Source: Ambrosia x helenae (lineage: Eukaryota; Streptophyta; Magnoliopsida; Asterales; Asteraceae). From it: 64,000 nucleotides of DNA. A program made the translations under genes and the position numbers. The DNA lies in the NCBI GenBank assembly GCA_030844895.1, contig CM061226.1, forward strand, positions 116,918,574-116,982,573. The letters are read 5' to 3'. Positions 22,330 through 34,575 of this stretch are shown here, one piece after another (positions within the stretch are counted from its first letter, which is position 1; each line of letters begins with the position of its first letter). Under the pieces are notes generated by a model. It saw only the letters and a list, made by a program, of their open reading frames with translations, made no database searches and was not told where the DNA came from.

Positions 22330-25300
22330 CTGTACTCAGGTGCAGAAGCTTGATTTGAACGATGAGTCCTTCCAAATTGCTGAATTGCACGGTCAGCACT
22401 CCAAGGCAGTTCTAAAGTTACATGAACCCTTCTTTTCTGATTAAAGAAACAATAAAAAGACGTCATTAAAGTTTGATATTAGTGTTAATGTAACTTGAGT
22501 TTGCTGTATTTACTTGATTTAGTGCTCTTCTATCAGCCTGCAAAGAAACGCCTGCTGATCCAGCTTCAGAAATAATGGCAACCAATTTCTTACCATCCAT
22601 GAAAAGCTGTTTTTCATGCATGTTGACCATTTCCATAGTTATATCCTTTCTGTATAAGAGAGTGCATCAGCTGCTAAAATAAAAAGTAAATATTATGTTA
22701 CTAATAATCAAAAGCATAAACTCACGTGTTTCGTGCCTGGTAAGTGACTCCTTTTCCATTAGAGGCCCTAACAAGCATACCTCGTCTCCCTGTTATTTCA
22801 GCAACATTACCAGGGCCTCCAAGCTGAAATAAAGTGCAAAGTTACAAAAGGCATGTTCAAAATAGCAAGAACATGCATAAACAGATGTACATATAGCAAA
22901 ACAATTCACCTGATCAATAATGTCATCCAATGGATTGTTGGAAGGTCAAAATTACGAATTATATCCAAAATCTTTGACTTGCGCTCTCTGGCAGCTTCAT
23001 ATCTAACGCATTCCACATAACAGATGTTAAAACATTCAAAGTGACAGTTTTACATCACTAGAGAAAGAGAAAGAAGCAAGTGAAACACTTGTATAATCAC
23101 CTTTTTAGTAATTCTGCTAAAATATATGCCTTGCTTGGAGGTACTCCTCTGTTTTTTCCTTGCATGAATGACAAGACCAATCAGAAGATATTGCCTCTGT
23201 TTCTGGTGGACCACACATGCTGGATGTAGAAGTTGACCACAACATGAACACTGGAGCAATTTTTTCTTTCCTACATGAAAAGATAATAACCGTACCAACA
23301 ATAAGAATCAAGAACAGATTAATATGCAAGTAACAAGGAGATGCAAATATACCGCTTCTGAATTGCATATGTTGCATATCTGAAATTCATCATCAGATTC
23401 TACAGATTCATTGCCAGAATCAGCTACTTGGTTAAACAACAAATCAGAGATACCATTAGTTACGGCACCTTTTCGCATATATGTAAATATGATATTAGCA
23501 AGGCAAAAAAGGCAGGATTTCTGCACAACTTACATTCTGATTCTTCAGCACTATCCTCATCACTTGCAGGTTTCCATTTTGCAGCTTTCCGAACCCTCCC
23601 TCTAAATGACACATCAGGATTTGCTGAGTGCCTCTTACGTTGAAGTTCCTTCACACTGTCTTCTGCTAGTATGGATAAATAAAAATATAAATCCTATTAG
23701 TAATATTTGAAAATAATAACTATAAATACCACATCACATAAGCCAATGAAAACCTGGCAGAGGTTCCGGCTTTTCAGGCAAAGGATAGTTTTCTTCAACA
23801 AATTTAAGTAATAGCTCACGAGGTCCAGAAATGAAATCATCTAGGTCATTCCCCTGCAAAAAAAAAAGAAAAAGAAAACAACAATCAGAACACATGCATC
23901 TTTAGTTTTACATGGAAAAAAACACTCACATATTTAGTTATTGCATCCTCTGTCCGTGCCTCCCCGTACTCTGAAGACCAATTACCACACACTTATTCTC
24001 CATTAGTGCCTGCTTAGAAAGGCTTACAACAGCAGGCACCTTTGCTGACATGCATACATACCTAAAGAAACGCTAAAAATATAACAGAAGCAACAAAACA
24101 TATAAACAAATTAAAGCAACCACAGTGAAAACATTTGGGTACATATCTGAATATGAAACAAATTTGAACTAGCAAACCTGATGCTCGCCCAGTATAATCT
24201 CCACAACTGACTAGAATTAGTTTGTCATCACCAAGAAATGCACTCGCAGATAGCAATTCCACCCTCAATTCAGCCCAAAATTCAGCAGCCTTTTTATATA
24301 TATCCTGTAAATAATTAGATTCCACAAGTTAGCATATCTCATGTACAAATCTTTTACAAGAAAAGAAACGGTAAACTGTTTGGTACCATCATCTTAGCCT
24401 CCAGTGGAACCTCGAGAACTTCAAATTCTACTCCTTTATAACTCAGAGTCCGACATACATACATCCCTCTGAAAAATAAAATAAATTGACTGATACAGTA
24501 ATCGGTTACAAAAGCTATACAATATATATGCTAACTGCCAACCTTGCTTTCATGTCCATGGCAACTAGTTCAAGTGCTCCTACTCCCCTTTATCCAAAGC
24601 ACCTGCATGAAGAATTTGCATAGAAGTAAGACACAGGTTTATACGAAAAAGTAGTTATCATGATTCATGAGTGAGAAAGAAAGTTAGTATACCCACACAA
24701 AATAAGAAAGAAGTTGGGAGGGTAGAGAAAATAGATGCCAAAAAACATCATAACTTAGACTAATGGGTATGGGGGGCGGCATAGGGGTGGCATCCACTTG
24801 CCGGGTCCCTACACCACCCCCCAGGGGCGGCATGGGTGGTGATGAACGGCATTTTTTTGCGTCTACGCCGGGCCTGGGTTGGGTGGTGGGGCCAAAATCC
24901 CAGGTGGTGGGGCGGCATAGGGGTGGGGGCGGCACCACACCTTGTGTCTTAATCATTTGTGTTGTTGATTTGGATATTTTGTGTTCAAATTACAGACACA
25001 AATACACACGAGCACATACAAATGTATATTAACAGTAAAGAGATACGGCATAAATTTAGGGTAATAAGTCGTTGAACCTAAAAATTGACGGAAATCCTCA
25101 AAGGATGTTCCAGCTCCCCATAGACCAAGTCGAACCATGTAACCTAGATTTCTGGGTTCTGATGCACCAGTTGCTGAACAATAAACAACACGTGCTTCAG
25201 GTAGTCGTGCCTGTAAGAAATTTGGACCAACAGAAGATTACATCACTAAATTATGCCCAAATTTCGGTTCAAGAGACATGTATACCAAATGAATCTGGAA

Positions 25301-28300
25301 AAGAACAAGTCAAATGAACAGCACAATCCTCATACTACATTCAAAGAAATATAACCAAATTTTCAAAAAAAAAAAATACAGGTGCAAGGTTGTTTTGTAT
25401 GTTCAGAGATCAGCTAAAAAAAACAAACGTACCCAGTAATATGCCACTCGTAGAGTAGAGTCTGGGGAGGGTGAGATGAGAGCAAATCTTACCTCTTTTC
25501 TATTTTTTCCATGCAAAAACCATACCCAGGTACCAGTAATGATAATAGCATAAAGTGGTGAATAAACTAAAGTAACTACAGATTATAGAGCAAAGAAGAA
25601 GAAAAAAGTAGTACTAACCCCTTGGAAGTACCTATACACTCCCCTGTCTAAACCCCAAGACAACACTAAGACAAGGCTAAGCCTGAGGCTAAGGCAAACA
25701 AAAGTATATGAACATCTAAGTCCCAAGACAGATCTAAGCAGATCTATACACTCCCCTAAAAGTACATAACCTTAATCCGACATCTCCATGAACTCATATC
25801 CCCGTCAATTTCCAAGAGAGGTGCAAGTCTAGTAAATCATGTAAAACCGTTCAAACTAGCCAATTAAACTAGCTATAGTGCCAACCTCTTTAATGAAATT
25901 GTGAAATCTCTGCGAGTATTAGTTCCATTTTAAAACTCATCCTTAAATTTGTCCTTTGCTAGCACATAGGATATTACTCTCCTTTACCATTTTTAAGAAA
26001 ATGAAGATATATCGTGCGTGCAGCAATTTATCTCCATGCAGCGCATTGCCGCATATGAGGTGGAAGTAAAATTATCATTCCACTGCATGCATCGTTAGTG
26101 GATACATCAACACCTCAAGACATTCTACGTCATGTAATATAGATTGGATTTCAATTACAGTTGACAAGTGTTTTGCTAGGTATCTGAAATTAAAATTTCA
26201 AGTGCACTTTTTTTTTTGTCTATTCAGAAACCATGCCAGTTAAACTTGCTAAGTGACAACAACTTTAACAAGATAGTGAAATCTTCGTGAGTGTTAGTTC
26301 CCTTTTAAAAATCCATCCTTGAAGTTTGTCTTCAATAGCACATAGGGCGTTACTCTACTTTTCATTATTTAGAAACTAAAGATGTATCGTGCAGCAAAAA
26401 AAATCCCCATACAGTGGCAACCATAAGGAGATGGAAACACAGTAATCAATCCACTGCATGCATAGTAAATGGATACATCAGCAGTTCAATACATTCAACG
26501 ACATGTAATATAGATTGGATTTCAAATACAGTTGTCATGTGTTTTGCTAGGTTGGATTTCAATTACAAACCCTAGAAAACACTAGAAATTAATTAAACAT
26601 AATAGCAAACAACAATTTCAAGGCCTTCATAAACAAAAATAACAGGTGTTTTCATGATTTCTTGTGAGAACAAACCTGAAGTTCAAGACCGCTTCGCCTG
26701 TTCGTGTTGGTTGTCCTCCGGCTTCAGGTACCAAATTTTTGGCCTTGTGGCACTATAATCAGGCAAATGTTTTTAAGAATGTATGATAAATCAGAAACCG
26801 TTCAAACATTACACATTTCCCCCTTGTATCGTTTTCTCATTTGGGTTAATAAGAGAATCTCCTACACTTTCCAGGTAAGATAGCCTGACCAATGATTAAA
26901 CTCATTCTTATCAAATATCAAATTCCTATCCACTCATATTTTTCATTTAAAAATATCATCACAGGTACACATCTCATATCACAATGCCTTTAGTAATAAA
27001 GAACACATATTATTATTACTGCTTACTGATAAAATAAGAGCCAACAGACCATTTTGATAAGCAAGTTCACTAGTAGTCTTAAGCAAAATAAATTTATCTG
27101 TAAGATACTTGATCAAACAGCCCTACTAACTAGTCACCATTTGTACAAAGAAAAAAAGTTGGCACCTACCTCATCAAACACGATAAGGCCATCATAGTCT
27201 GATCCACACCACTGCACAAGCTGCTGCAATCGGGAACGTCCCTTCTCCGAAGAAGCAATAAGGCTGCTATATGTCAAGAAAACAACACCCTCCCTAATCC
27301 CAACAGACTTGGAATCAAGCTTGGAATACGAGAGTTTGTTCAAAGCATGCACTGCAAACAAAAGATAGCTACTGTAACCACGTGCAAAGCCTTATGTTCT
27401 AACCAATGGCATTATCAAAATAACAAATTAATAGATCTGTATGTTAAAAATAAGCTCTTAGTTGTAGACTCATCAGATACCCCTGAAAGGAACATCAAAA
27501 GCACTGAAAATGTCAATTGAGAAAAGCAAGGCAAAGGTATGTTCTTCAAACTTCAGTTGCAAACGATTAGCTAAATACAAAACAATATCTTGTCCTCTCG
27601 TTACTATAAAGTTTGAGCAGATAGACAACGAAACAGACCTATAATCATACATCTAGTTCTATTAAGCAAGTAAAAAGATATAAAACCAGAAGCAGTGAGA
27701 TATTGTGCAGGACAAGGAAAAAAAAAGAAAATAGGTCATTTTGCATGTGCATACATATACAGTTATACACACGTACATGATACATACTTACAAACATCGT
27801 ACACATATACACGCATACACATGATACATACATACAAACATCGTACACATATACATGCAAACATAACACACACACATATAAAAAAATGTCAACTAATATA
27901 TTCAGTACTTAAGAAAGAGAGAAGTACTCAAAGACAGACGGCTATCATTTAAATAAACAAATTTACATCAATACCTTCAATAGATGTTGCTCCAACATCA
28001 TCTAGATCTCTGCGTGCGTCAAATTTTAAGTCTGAGCCAACAGAAATCCACCTGGAATCATCACGGTTAGCCTTAGCAAAAACATAATAAATAGAATATA
28101 CATTGCTTATTAATCAAAGACCAATCTGACAACATCAAGCATATACAACCATCAATACACAACTTACAAAGCTTTTCTCCTCCCATGCTGCCAATTCTCC
28201 CAAATCAGTCCGGCAATTGTACGTCCTTTACCAACACCAGCTCCATCTCCAAGAAAAAACCCTGCCCTGGAGCCGTTTTCAAGATGTTGAAGATGTCTCT

Positions 28301-30365
28301 GTGAACAAAACAAATTACAATGCAAGCATATGTCAATTAAAAATTCAAACTTAAGTTAAGAAAGCAACCTGAGAAGCATAAACCAGTGTCTCGATCTGTA
28401 AGCATGATAATGCTTTAGAAGTTTCCAAGTAATCCTTTGTTTTAAGATCATATGTGGGTTCAGGTGGCTGTACTGCAGATAAAGAAGAAGTTTCCACAAT
28501 AGGATCTGGATGTGGAGGACCAATAGACAGTTTTTGTGGACGCTGCATTTCAATAAAGTTCAGATATAAACCCAGAAAATAAGGTGGTGTTTGGTCTGCA
28601 ATAAGGAATCGCTATGGGTATGGGCTTGATAGCAGGGTGGAAAAACAATGAAAAACAAATTTATAAACCCACCCAGAATACCCAATTTGAAGATATTATT
28701 CCTAATTTAAAAACATACCCTTAGATAAACCTTGTAATTCCCATACACATAGACCATTCACAAACCCTCAACCAAACACTCCCTTAACCACACACGTAAA
28801 TCATTTTCTCTAACACACACTTAGAAGCCAAGGCAAAGAAGCCCATGAGAAGAGAAATATAAAAACTCACATAGTCAGTAAATGTTTCTCCCACAAGTCC
28901 TCCACCATCTTCTTCTCTTTCCACTTCAATAGCTACCTGCAAGAGTTTAACTTAGCAGGTTAGAGTGTGAGACATTATAAAAATGAAAACAAAAAACCAA
29001 TTTGAGAAATCAAAAAACCTGTGTTAGAAATTTCAATTCTTTACTTCTTATTTAATTTGTAAAGTCAGATGCATTATGCATATATCAAAAAAGTAAGCTG
29101 AATTCAGTGATTAAAACAATAATAGACCTCTTCCGCTTACACTACTCTTCTGGTGCATATCCATGCCTCCAGTCAAAACTCAAAACCAGAGTTAACACTA
29201 TAAAATTTCAGGAAAGTTAACGTAATGTATCCTAATAACATATAAAGACTTCTAAATTGTTCAAAATCATTAAGACGCGTTACACAGATATCTAAATACA
29301 AGTACGCTAAACTGAATTTAATAGAAACTTAGCCCCATTTTGTAGAAGATAAGGAAATTGCCCCTGTTATTAAACAAATTACATAGTGCACGACTTGCTA
29401 CACTGAAACCTATGCAAGTCACTGCCAGCATACTGGTCATAAATTGAACGATAAAACAACGCACATAGTTGTCAGTAGCGACAGGCTACCGATACGCTAC
29501 GTAGCGACAAAATAGCGAGCGTTGTTACATGTTTGCGATACACTAGAAGAAAAATTTTAACATTTTATATGTATATTTTATAAAAAAAAAGTACAAAAAT
29601 CTCGCTATTTCCCACTATTTGTCGCTATCAACTATATAGCGACACATGAGTGCAACGCTACGCTATTCGCTGTAGCGGTCGCTATTAACAGACAATGCAT
29701 TCTACGCCTCTCAAGAATATAACCCTCAAACTCAAGTTATCCCATCCCTGTGTTCCTAGAAAGCAATTGAATTAATAACATAACACAATAAACATTCACA
29801 ATGATATGTAGCTTGTAGATATCCTGTGAATACAGAACATTTACAGCAGTAACACCATACAGCATAGCAAAAACCTAAATCCCTAAACTATACACAAATT
29901 AGGTCAAAATTAAACAAAACCGTAAGCACGTACAACAATTAGAAAAGAAAGAAACAAAGAAACAACCTCGTTGACTTCTTCAACAGGAGGAGGATAAAAC
30001 TGTTTAATCCTGGAGAGATCAACAGCAAGTTCCATCTTACACTGAGGGCACGCAAACCGAGACAAGCCATGAGGAACGTTGAGTATAGCCTTGCAATTGG
30101 CGCAGGGTAGCTGGATCTTAGTCGGATCGATACCGTGCGCCGGGACCTGAGACGGTGGACGTAAAAGCTCCGGAGGCAGCATTTGCGGTAACTGACACGT
30201 AGGACAGACAAACTCCGTCAAGCCAGGGGCTACGGTTAATATCATACGGCAACCGGCGCACCGGACTTGACAACCAACGGCGGAATTGGGGAAGGGCGGT
30301 GGTCGTGGTTGTGGTGGTGGTGGTTGGGGGAGGGGGAGAGGCGGTGAAACCGGTGGTTGTGTCAT
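22330..30365 (-). CDS. FGT1: FORGETTER1 (Strawberry-notch type helicase), N-terminal 20 exons, C-terminus missing
   Basis: FGT1 of Arabidopsis is a nuclear chromatin protein that keeps nucleosomes open at heat-memory genes together with remodellers. Exons read from splice sites: 29967-30365, 28871-28936, 28369-28542, 28168-28298, 27975-28051, 27170-27351, 26676-26752, 25078-25210, 24543-24602, 24387-24468, 24178-24304, 23930-24072, 23754-23853, 23534-23665, 23353-23423, 23101-23270, 22910-23002, 22726-22823, 22514-22649, 22330-22436. Exon 1 has a Pro-rich start and two LSD1-like fingers (CAGCRMILTVAPGL, CANCKAILNVPHGL). Exon 4 has Walker A (GDGAGVGKGRTIAG); exons 6-7 have the DE box (FDE/CHKAKN). 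Exons 15-16 form a PHD finger (CNICNSE, CSCCGQLLHPAC). Exons 19-20 carry the helicase C region (EAGSAGVSLQADRRA, QQFGRTHRSNQASAPEYR). About 850 codons are present of roughly 1,300 in the family. Single-base losses occur in exons 9, 11, 12, 16 and 17; exons 1-8 are clean. Confidence 0.9.
24768..24950. repeat. GC-rich insertion in FGT1 intron 8
   Basis: A G/C-dense block, unlike the AT-rich introns around it, with the direct repeat GGGGCGGCATAGGGGTGG near both ends. It looks like a small non-autonomous element; class and termini are not resolved. Confidence 0.45.
25856..26560. repeat. Diverged tandem duplication in FGT1 intron 7
   Basis: Copy 1 (about 25856-26195) and copy 2 (about 26230-26560) share ordered blocks, for example CACTGCATGCAT, TGGATACATCA and ACATGTAATATAGATTGGAT or close variants. 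They are clearly diverged, so the duplication is old. Confidence 0.75.
27776..27861. repeat. Two-copy minisatellite in FGT1 intron 5
   Basis: Two copies of a roughly 44-bp CA/TA-rich unit containing CAAACATCGTACACATATAC. An adjacent CACACA run follows. Confidence 0.7.
29468..29695. repeat. TAGCGAC-rich non-autonomous repeat in FGT1 intron 1
   Basis: Many TAGCGAC/GTCGCTA words face each other: near the left end CAGTAGCGACAGGCTACC, near the right end GCGGTCGCTATTAACAGAC. A second member lies at 55045-55205 in the other orientation. Terminal class is not proven. Confidence 0.6.
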
Positions 30366-30560
30366 TTGAGGAGGTTAGTGTGTGTGTGTGGATTGGGTGT
30401 TGGTGATATTATTTATTGGTTTGTTTGTTTGTTTGTTTTTAGGTGTGTGTGTGTGTGTGTAAAGCGGTTACCGGTGTGAGTGGTGGTGGATGATGGTGGG
30501 AGTGGTGTAATTGGCGCCTATCGGCTAACACCCTTGATAATGCGCCTGGTTTTTAGTTAC
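30366..30560 (-). promoter_or_regulatory. FGT1 5' UTR/promoter region
   Basis: Immediately upstream of the FGT1 ATG. It contains (GTTT)n at about 30418-30437 and a GT/AC microsatellite at about 30444-30461. No convincing TATA box is seen. Confidence 0.4.
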
Positions 30561-32463
30561 ATTTCAATTCAATAGCCTATGCTTATGCTATATATATCTA
30601 TGTTTATGGTTTGGTTTGGTTTGGTTTTCTCAAACTCCAATTTTTTTTCTTTAAGTTTGTAGTTTTTACTTTACAAATTTATAAAATCAAAAATATGTTG
30701 GGGCAAAGGAAAAATAAGCAATGGTTGTCGAGAGATTTAGGGTTGATACGAGACATGATGTAATCAGGTTCTCTGACGTAAGAATTAACATATTTGAATG
30801 GGTTGTTTTGAAGTGAGTTAACATATCGGAGTGTGCACTTGCGAGCTAGGTAATTTCATTAAAGGGGGGTTGTAAGACGGTGTTGTTGAGTGTTTGTTAG
30901 AGTGATGTTAGGTCGTAACATGTGTTGTATTAGATTGGGTGTGCTTTGTCTAGCGATAGTTGTATCCATATGTGTTCGGTCAAGAAATGGCTCATTTCTA
31001 ACATGCCCAACCCTAGCCTTGTCATCACCATCATACAATTAACATGTCTCATTTAGAGGGTGTTTGGGGTTGAGTTTTGAAATGGATTTTTAGATTAATG
31101 CGTTTTGAAAACGCAAATAATCAGTTTTTAGTGATTGGGAAAGGTTTATAAAAGTAGATTATTTGCGTTTAAAAGGTTACCAAAACACAATAATCTAAAA
31201 GCAACTCCACCCCTACTGCACCAAAACGCATAATTTATTTTCAAAAAATAATTCCAAACTCTAAGGTGTGTTGGTAGTTGTTTCCAAACGTGTTAGCTAT
31301 GGAAGTGATTAAACATGGAAGAAAGATATGTTTGTTTTGTTTTTACTACGCTTGAATTATATATACTTACTTGAATAACATGGTTATTTTAACATGTAAA
31401 TAAATTATCACGCTTGATTTGGTCATTTCAATCCATCTAATAAATGGGCAAGTTTAACTTGAGATGTCTAACCTTAATCAAATGAGTGTGTTTTAAGTAT
31501 GTAAATTTCCCAAAGTGTTGTAATGAAATATAAATAGAACGTCTTATTACCTTACTCAAATGAGTGTTTTTTAAGTATATGTTAAAATTGAAAGTTATAA
31601 TATTGTTTTCTACATATAACAAATAAGTCAACTCACAATTTGATTATCATCTTTTTCACACATTATGACTTTACGACAACATGTCAACCTCTCCGCCTAA
31701 CCATTGTTTAGAAAGTAAAAAAGAATTCTTAAATAAAATTGTTTAGGTTGTTCTTCGACTTCACTTTCACTTCGTTTAGTGCAGCCACAAGACAATGGCA
31801 TTTTCTTAGCTATAGGTAGATCCAAAATGAAAACTTTTACGAAAGCCCGTATTTTGCAACTGTAGCAAACACTTTACGACCCGAGAACAACTTGAACACA
31901 GCTCATCAACATGACATGTTTGACCCATTTATATGGCTCGTGAGGGTTCTTGTTCAAGTTACTATTTTTTAATGTGTTTTATGATCAACCGGTAGTGGGC
32001 GAGAGGATTGCTTTTTCCTTGAACAGTTCTTTCAAAAAACGAATATATCTGATTCATGACTCATAACTAGTTTTAATATCTAAGACGCAAATAACCATAC
32101 ATACGATTTGTCAACCTTTATTGTGACCTCTACTTCTTCAACTCACTTCTTTGACTTGTCTCTAAATACATTTACGACCTAAGTAGCCCAAACAATCAAA
32201 CATCGTATATTTACATATATACAATAGACCACCAAACAACGCACAACCATGGGTATTGAAACGAGCTTCTATATCAATGGTAGTTTACCATTAACCTGCC
32301 ATCAAAAGCCAAAACAATTTTCACCACAAGCAAGCAGCCTTCCAATCTATATAAACAACTCTATAAGCTGTCTACTTGTTCAACTGAGAGTTGCCCAAAA
32401 ATCCATAAGAAATATACACACAACGGTGAAAGCCCATATAAAAGCAAAGCATTTGCAGGTTTT
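30561..32463. other. Intergenic, includes one MITE-like foldback
   Basis: No gene is seen. At about 31053-31280 a segment beginning GGGTGTTTGGGGTTGAG holds the inverted pair AAACGCAAATAATC / GATTATTTGCGTTT (near 31110 and 31155). This is typical of a small foldback MITE. Confidence 0.5.
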
Positions 32464-33077
32464 TTACTTGGAAGATGGTGTATGGCTCCACCCACTGCCT
32501 TCACCAACAACCACCTTCTTCAGTTTTTGCGATCCGCCCTCACTAGATGATCCAGCTTCTGACACGTCACCAATGTCTAGAGAATCAGGAAGATTCTCTG
32601 TGAAATCTCCACTGTGCAGCTGCATTAATGAGCATATATGAACCAAAAGAATACAATGTAGAATGACTCAAAAGAAGCATTAGATCATGTTACCTCGAGT
32701 TGAGTCAGCATTTCAACTGTGGCTTCCATATCACCACTGCAAGCTGTATAGACACTGGAAAGAGACTCGTCAGAAACATCAGGAAAAACCATCTGAAGAT
32801 AAGCCAGATTCATGTCATGATCAACGTCCACGGGCTGTTTTCCAGCTAACTCTGAGCTGTGTGATGACGAACCATAAGAATCAAAACCAGAGTGATTCTT
32901 AAGTTTCAAGTTTTCAGGAGCCTCAGGCAGGGCATCATGATTCTCAGAATATCTTAGGGACTCGTATTGCGTAGTAGTCCCGTGATCATAGCCTTTGCTT
33001 GAATCAGGTGTCCCTCTTCTAGAGAGTGGGATGTATGAAGTAGCATACGGATTCAATGAAGATGACCTTGCATTCAT
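32464..33077 (-). CDS. PAM2/CUE protein, CTC-interacting domain (CID5/CID6-like)
   Basis: Two coding exons, 32694-33077 and 32464-32619, joined QLE/LHS at clean GT-AG sites; about 179 aa. Near the N-terminus SSLNPYATSYIPLS is a PAM2 motif, which binds the MLLE domain of poly(A)-binding protein. At about residues 87-128 a CUE domain is visible (MNLAYLQMVFPDVSDESL and the helix METTV-like MEATVEMLTQLE). A Gly/Ser-rich tail ends GWSHTPSSK. This architecture matches Arabidopsis CID5 (IPD1) and CID6, small cytoplasmic proteins linking PABP and ubiquitin-type signals. A non-coding first exon is likely near 34031-34140, with donor GTAAGATATA and a roughly 0.9-kb 5' UTR intron. The reading frame is intact. 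Confidence 0.85.
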
Positions 33078-34259
33078 TCTCTGACTTCACAAATGACTTC
33101 TCGTGTACCAATAAAAGATAATATTTTCATAAAAACAGGTTTCAGCATATATTATATAACAATTTAGTGGCATGCGGTGATGTAACATCAACAAATACAC
33201 AACAAAGAAGCATGATAAAGTGGATACGCTACACTCAAGACATTGCTAATTTATAACATACACGAACCAAAAGATCACATACATAATTGAGCGTTTACTT
33301 GATAGTTAATAGTCCACACTCTACATTTCTCCCTGATATTGGTTAAAGAGCACCATTCATATAACCTACCCTTAATGTTTCAGATAATCTAACACCTTAC
33401 TACTTGAATAACCTTTACTGACACATGCACACAAGCAAACAGGCTATCACTTTATCAGCAATTCCCTAAATGTGTGTCCTCGTGAACAACGACGGGCTTA
33501 AACAGAAGCACTTATATGCACAATTTAATAAAGTTAATAACCAAGACAAAGGGCTTAAAGCACAAAACAAATGATGTGTTAGCTCTGGAAGAAATCAGAA
33601 GTGTTAAAGGGGAGCGTTCATTGGTTGGCGGATCGAATTATAAGGTGTTGTGGTATTAGCTCACATCTTACACAAAACATCAAGAATTCAGGAACTATAT
33701 AATAACAAAGTTACAACTAATGATAAGAGATTAGGTGATTATCAGTAATATACAATTTTATAAATCCTTCATGCACTTTAAAGGTCAAAAATAATAAAAC
33801 ATAGGTATGAAACCTTCATACAGATAGATATACAGACAAAAGCCACGAGAATTAAATTACAGTTATACACGATCGCAATTACTATAATATTAACCGAAAA
33901 CTGAATTACTTATTAGCACATGGAGAAGCTTCAACGCAACACGAATCAATCAAAGGCAAAGAAACTGGATCAATATATAGCGAATCATTTCACAGCATAC
34001 GTAGATTATATTAATATAGATATATCTTACGTAATGATTGATGATTGAGTGACAACGAGCAGCTAACCGATCCAGCAATCGGAACCCTAGATTTTTGTTT
34101 GCGATGAAGAGGATCGACTCTCTTTTCTCTCTCAAGAATCTAAGTTTCTCTCTGTATAAATAAAAAATGGAATGGTGAAGAAGAAGAAATACGGGATCAA
34201 AGGCTAAAACGGAAAGGGAGGTTAGAGTGCGGTTTTGACTTTTGATGTGGCTTGGTCTT

Positions 34260-34575
34260 TGTTAGGGGTGGGCATTTCGTTGTTCGTAACCACGTGAACT
34301 TTAGACCCGAATCTTTGTAAATTTATGGGTCAGTTTCCGGTTCTACATTTATACGAATTATCGGTTTCGGGTCGGTTCCAAACCCACGTTTCTTATATAA
34401 GAACCACAAGAACCGTTTATATTTTAGTTAGACATGACTTATTAATAAATTGTAATGTATAAAAAAGTACAAATTATAAAAATGATCCAATAGATATGTA
34501 TTGTTAACGCAAAAAAGAAAAGAATACTCTTTTTTAGTCTTTTCACTATTATTTTTTACGTGTTATTTTAATAAT
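34260..34575. other. Intergenic, AT-rich
   Basis: Starts with GTTAGGGGTGGGCATTTCG and a degenerate GGTTCC/GAACC-rich stretch, probably the end of a hAT-like repeat. No gene seen. Confidence 0.35.

Noticed and set aside
27645..27952. Frames of Cys/Val/Tyr- and Thr/His-rich protein
   Set aside because: Products of a CA/TA microsatellite in an FGT1 intron.
32249..32641. 130-codon plus-strand frame
   Set aside because: Antisense of CID-like exon 2 and its 3' UTR; no family resemblance.
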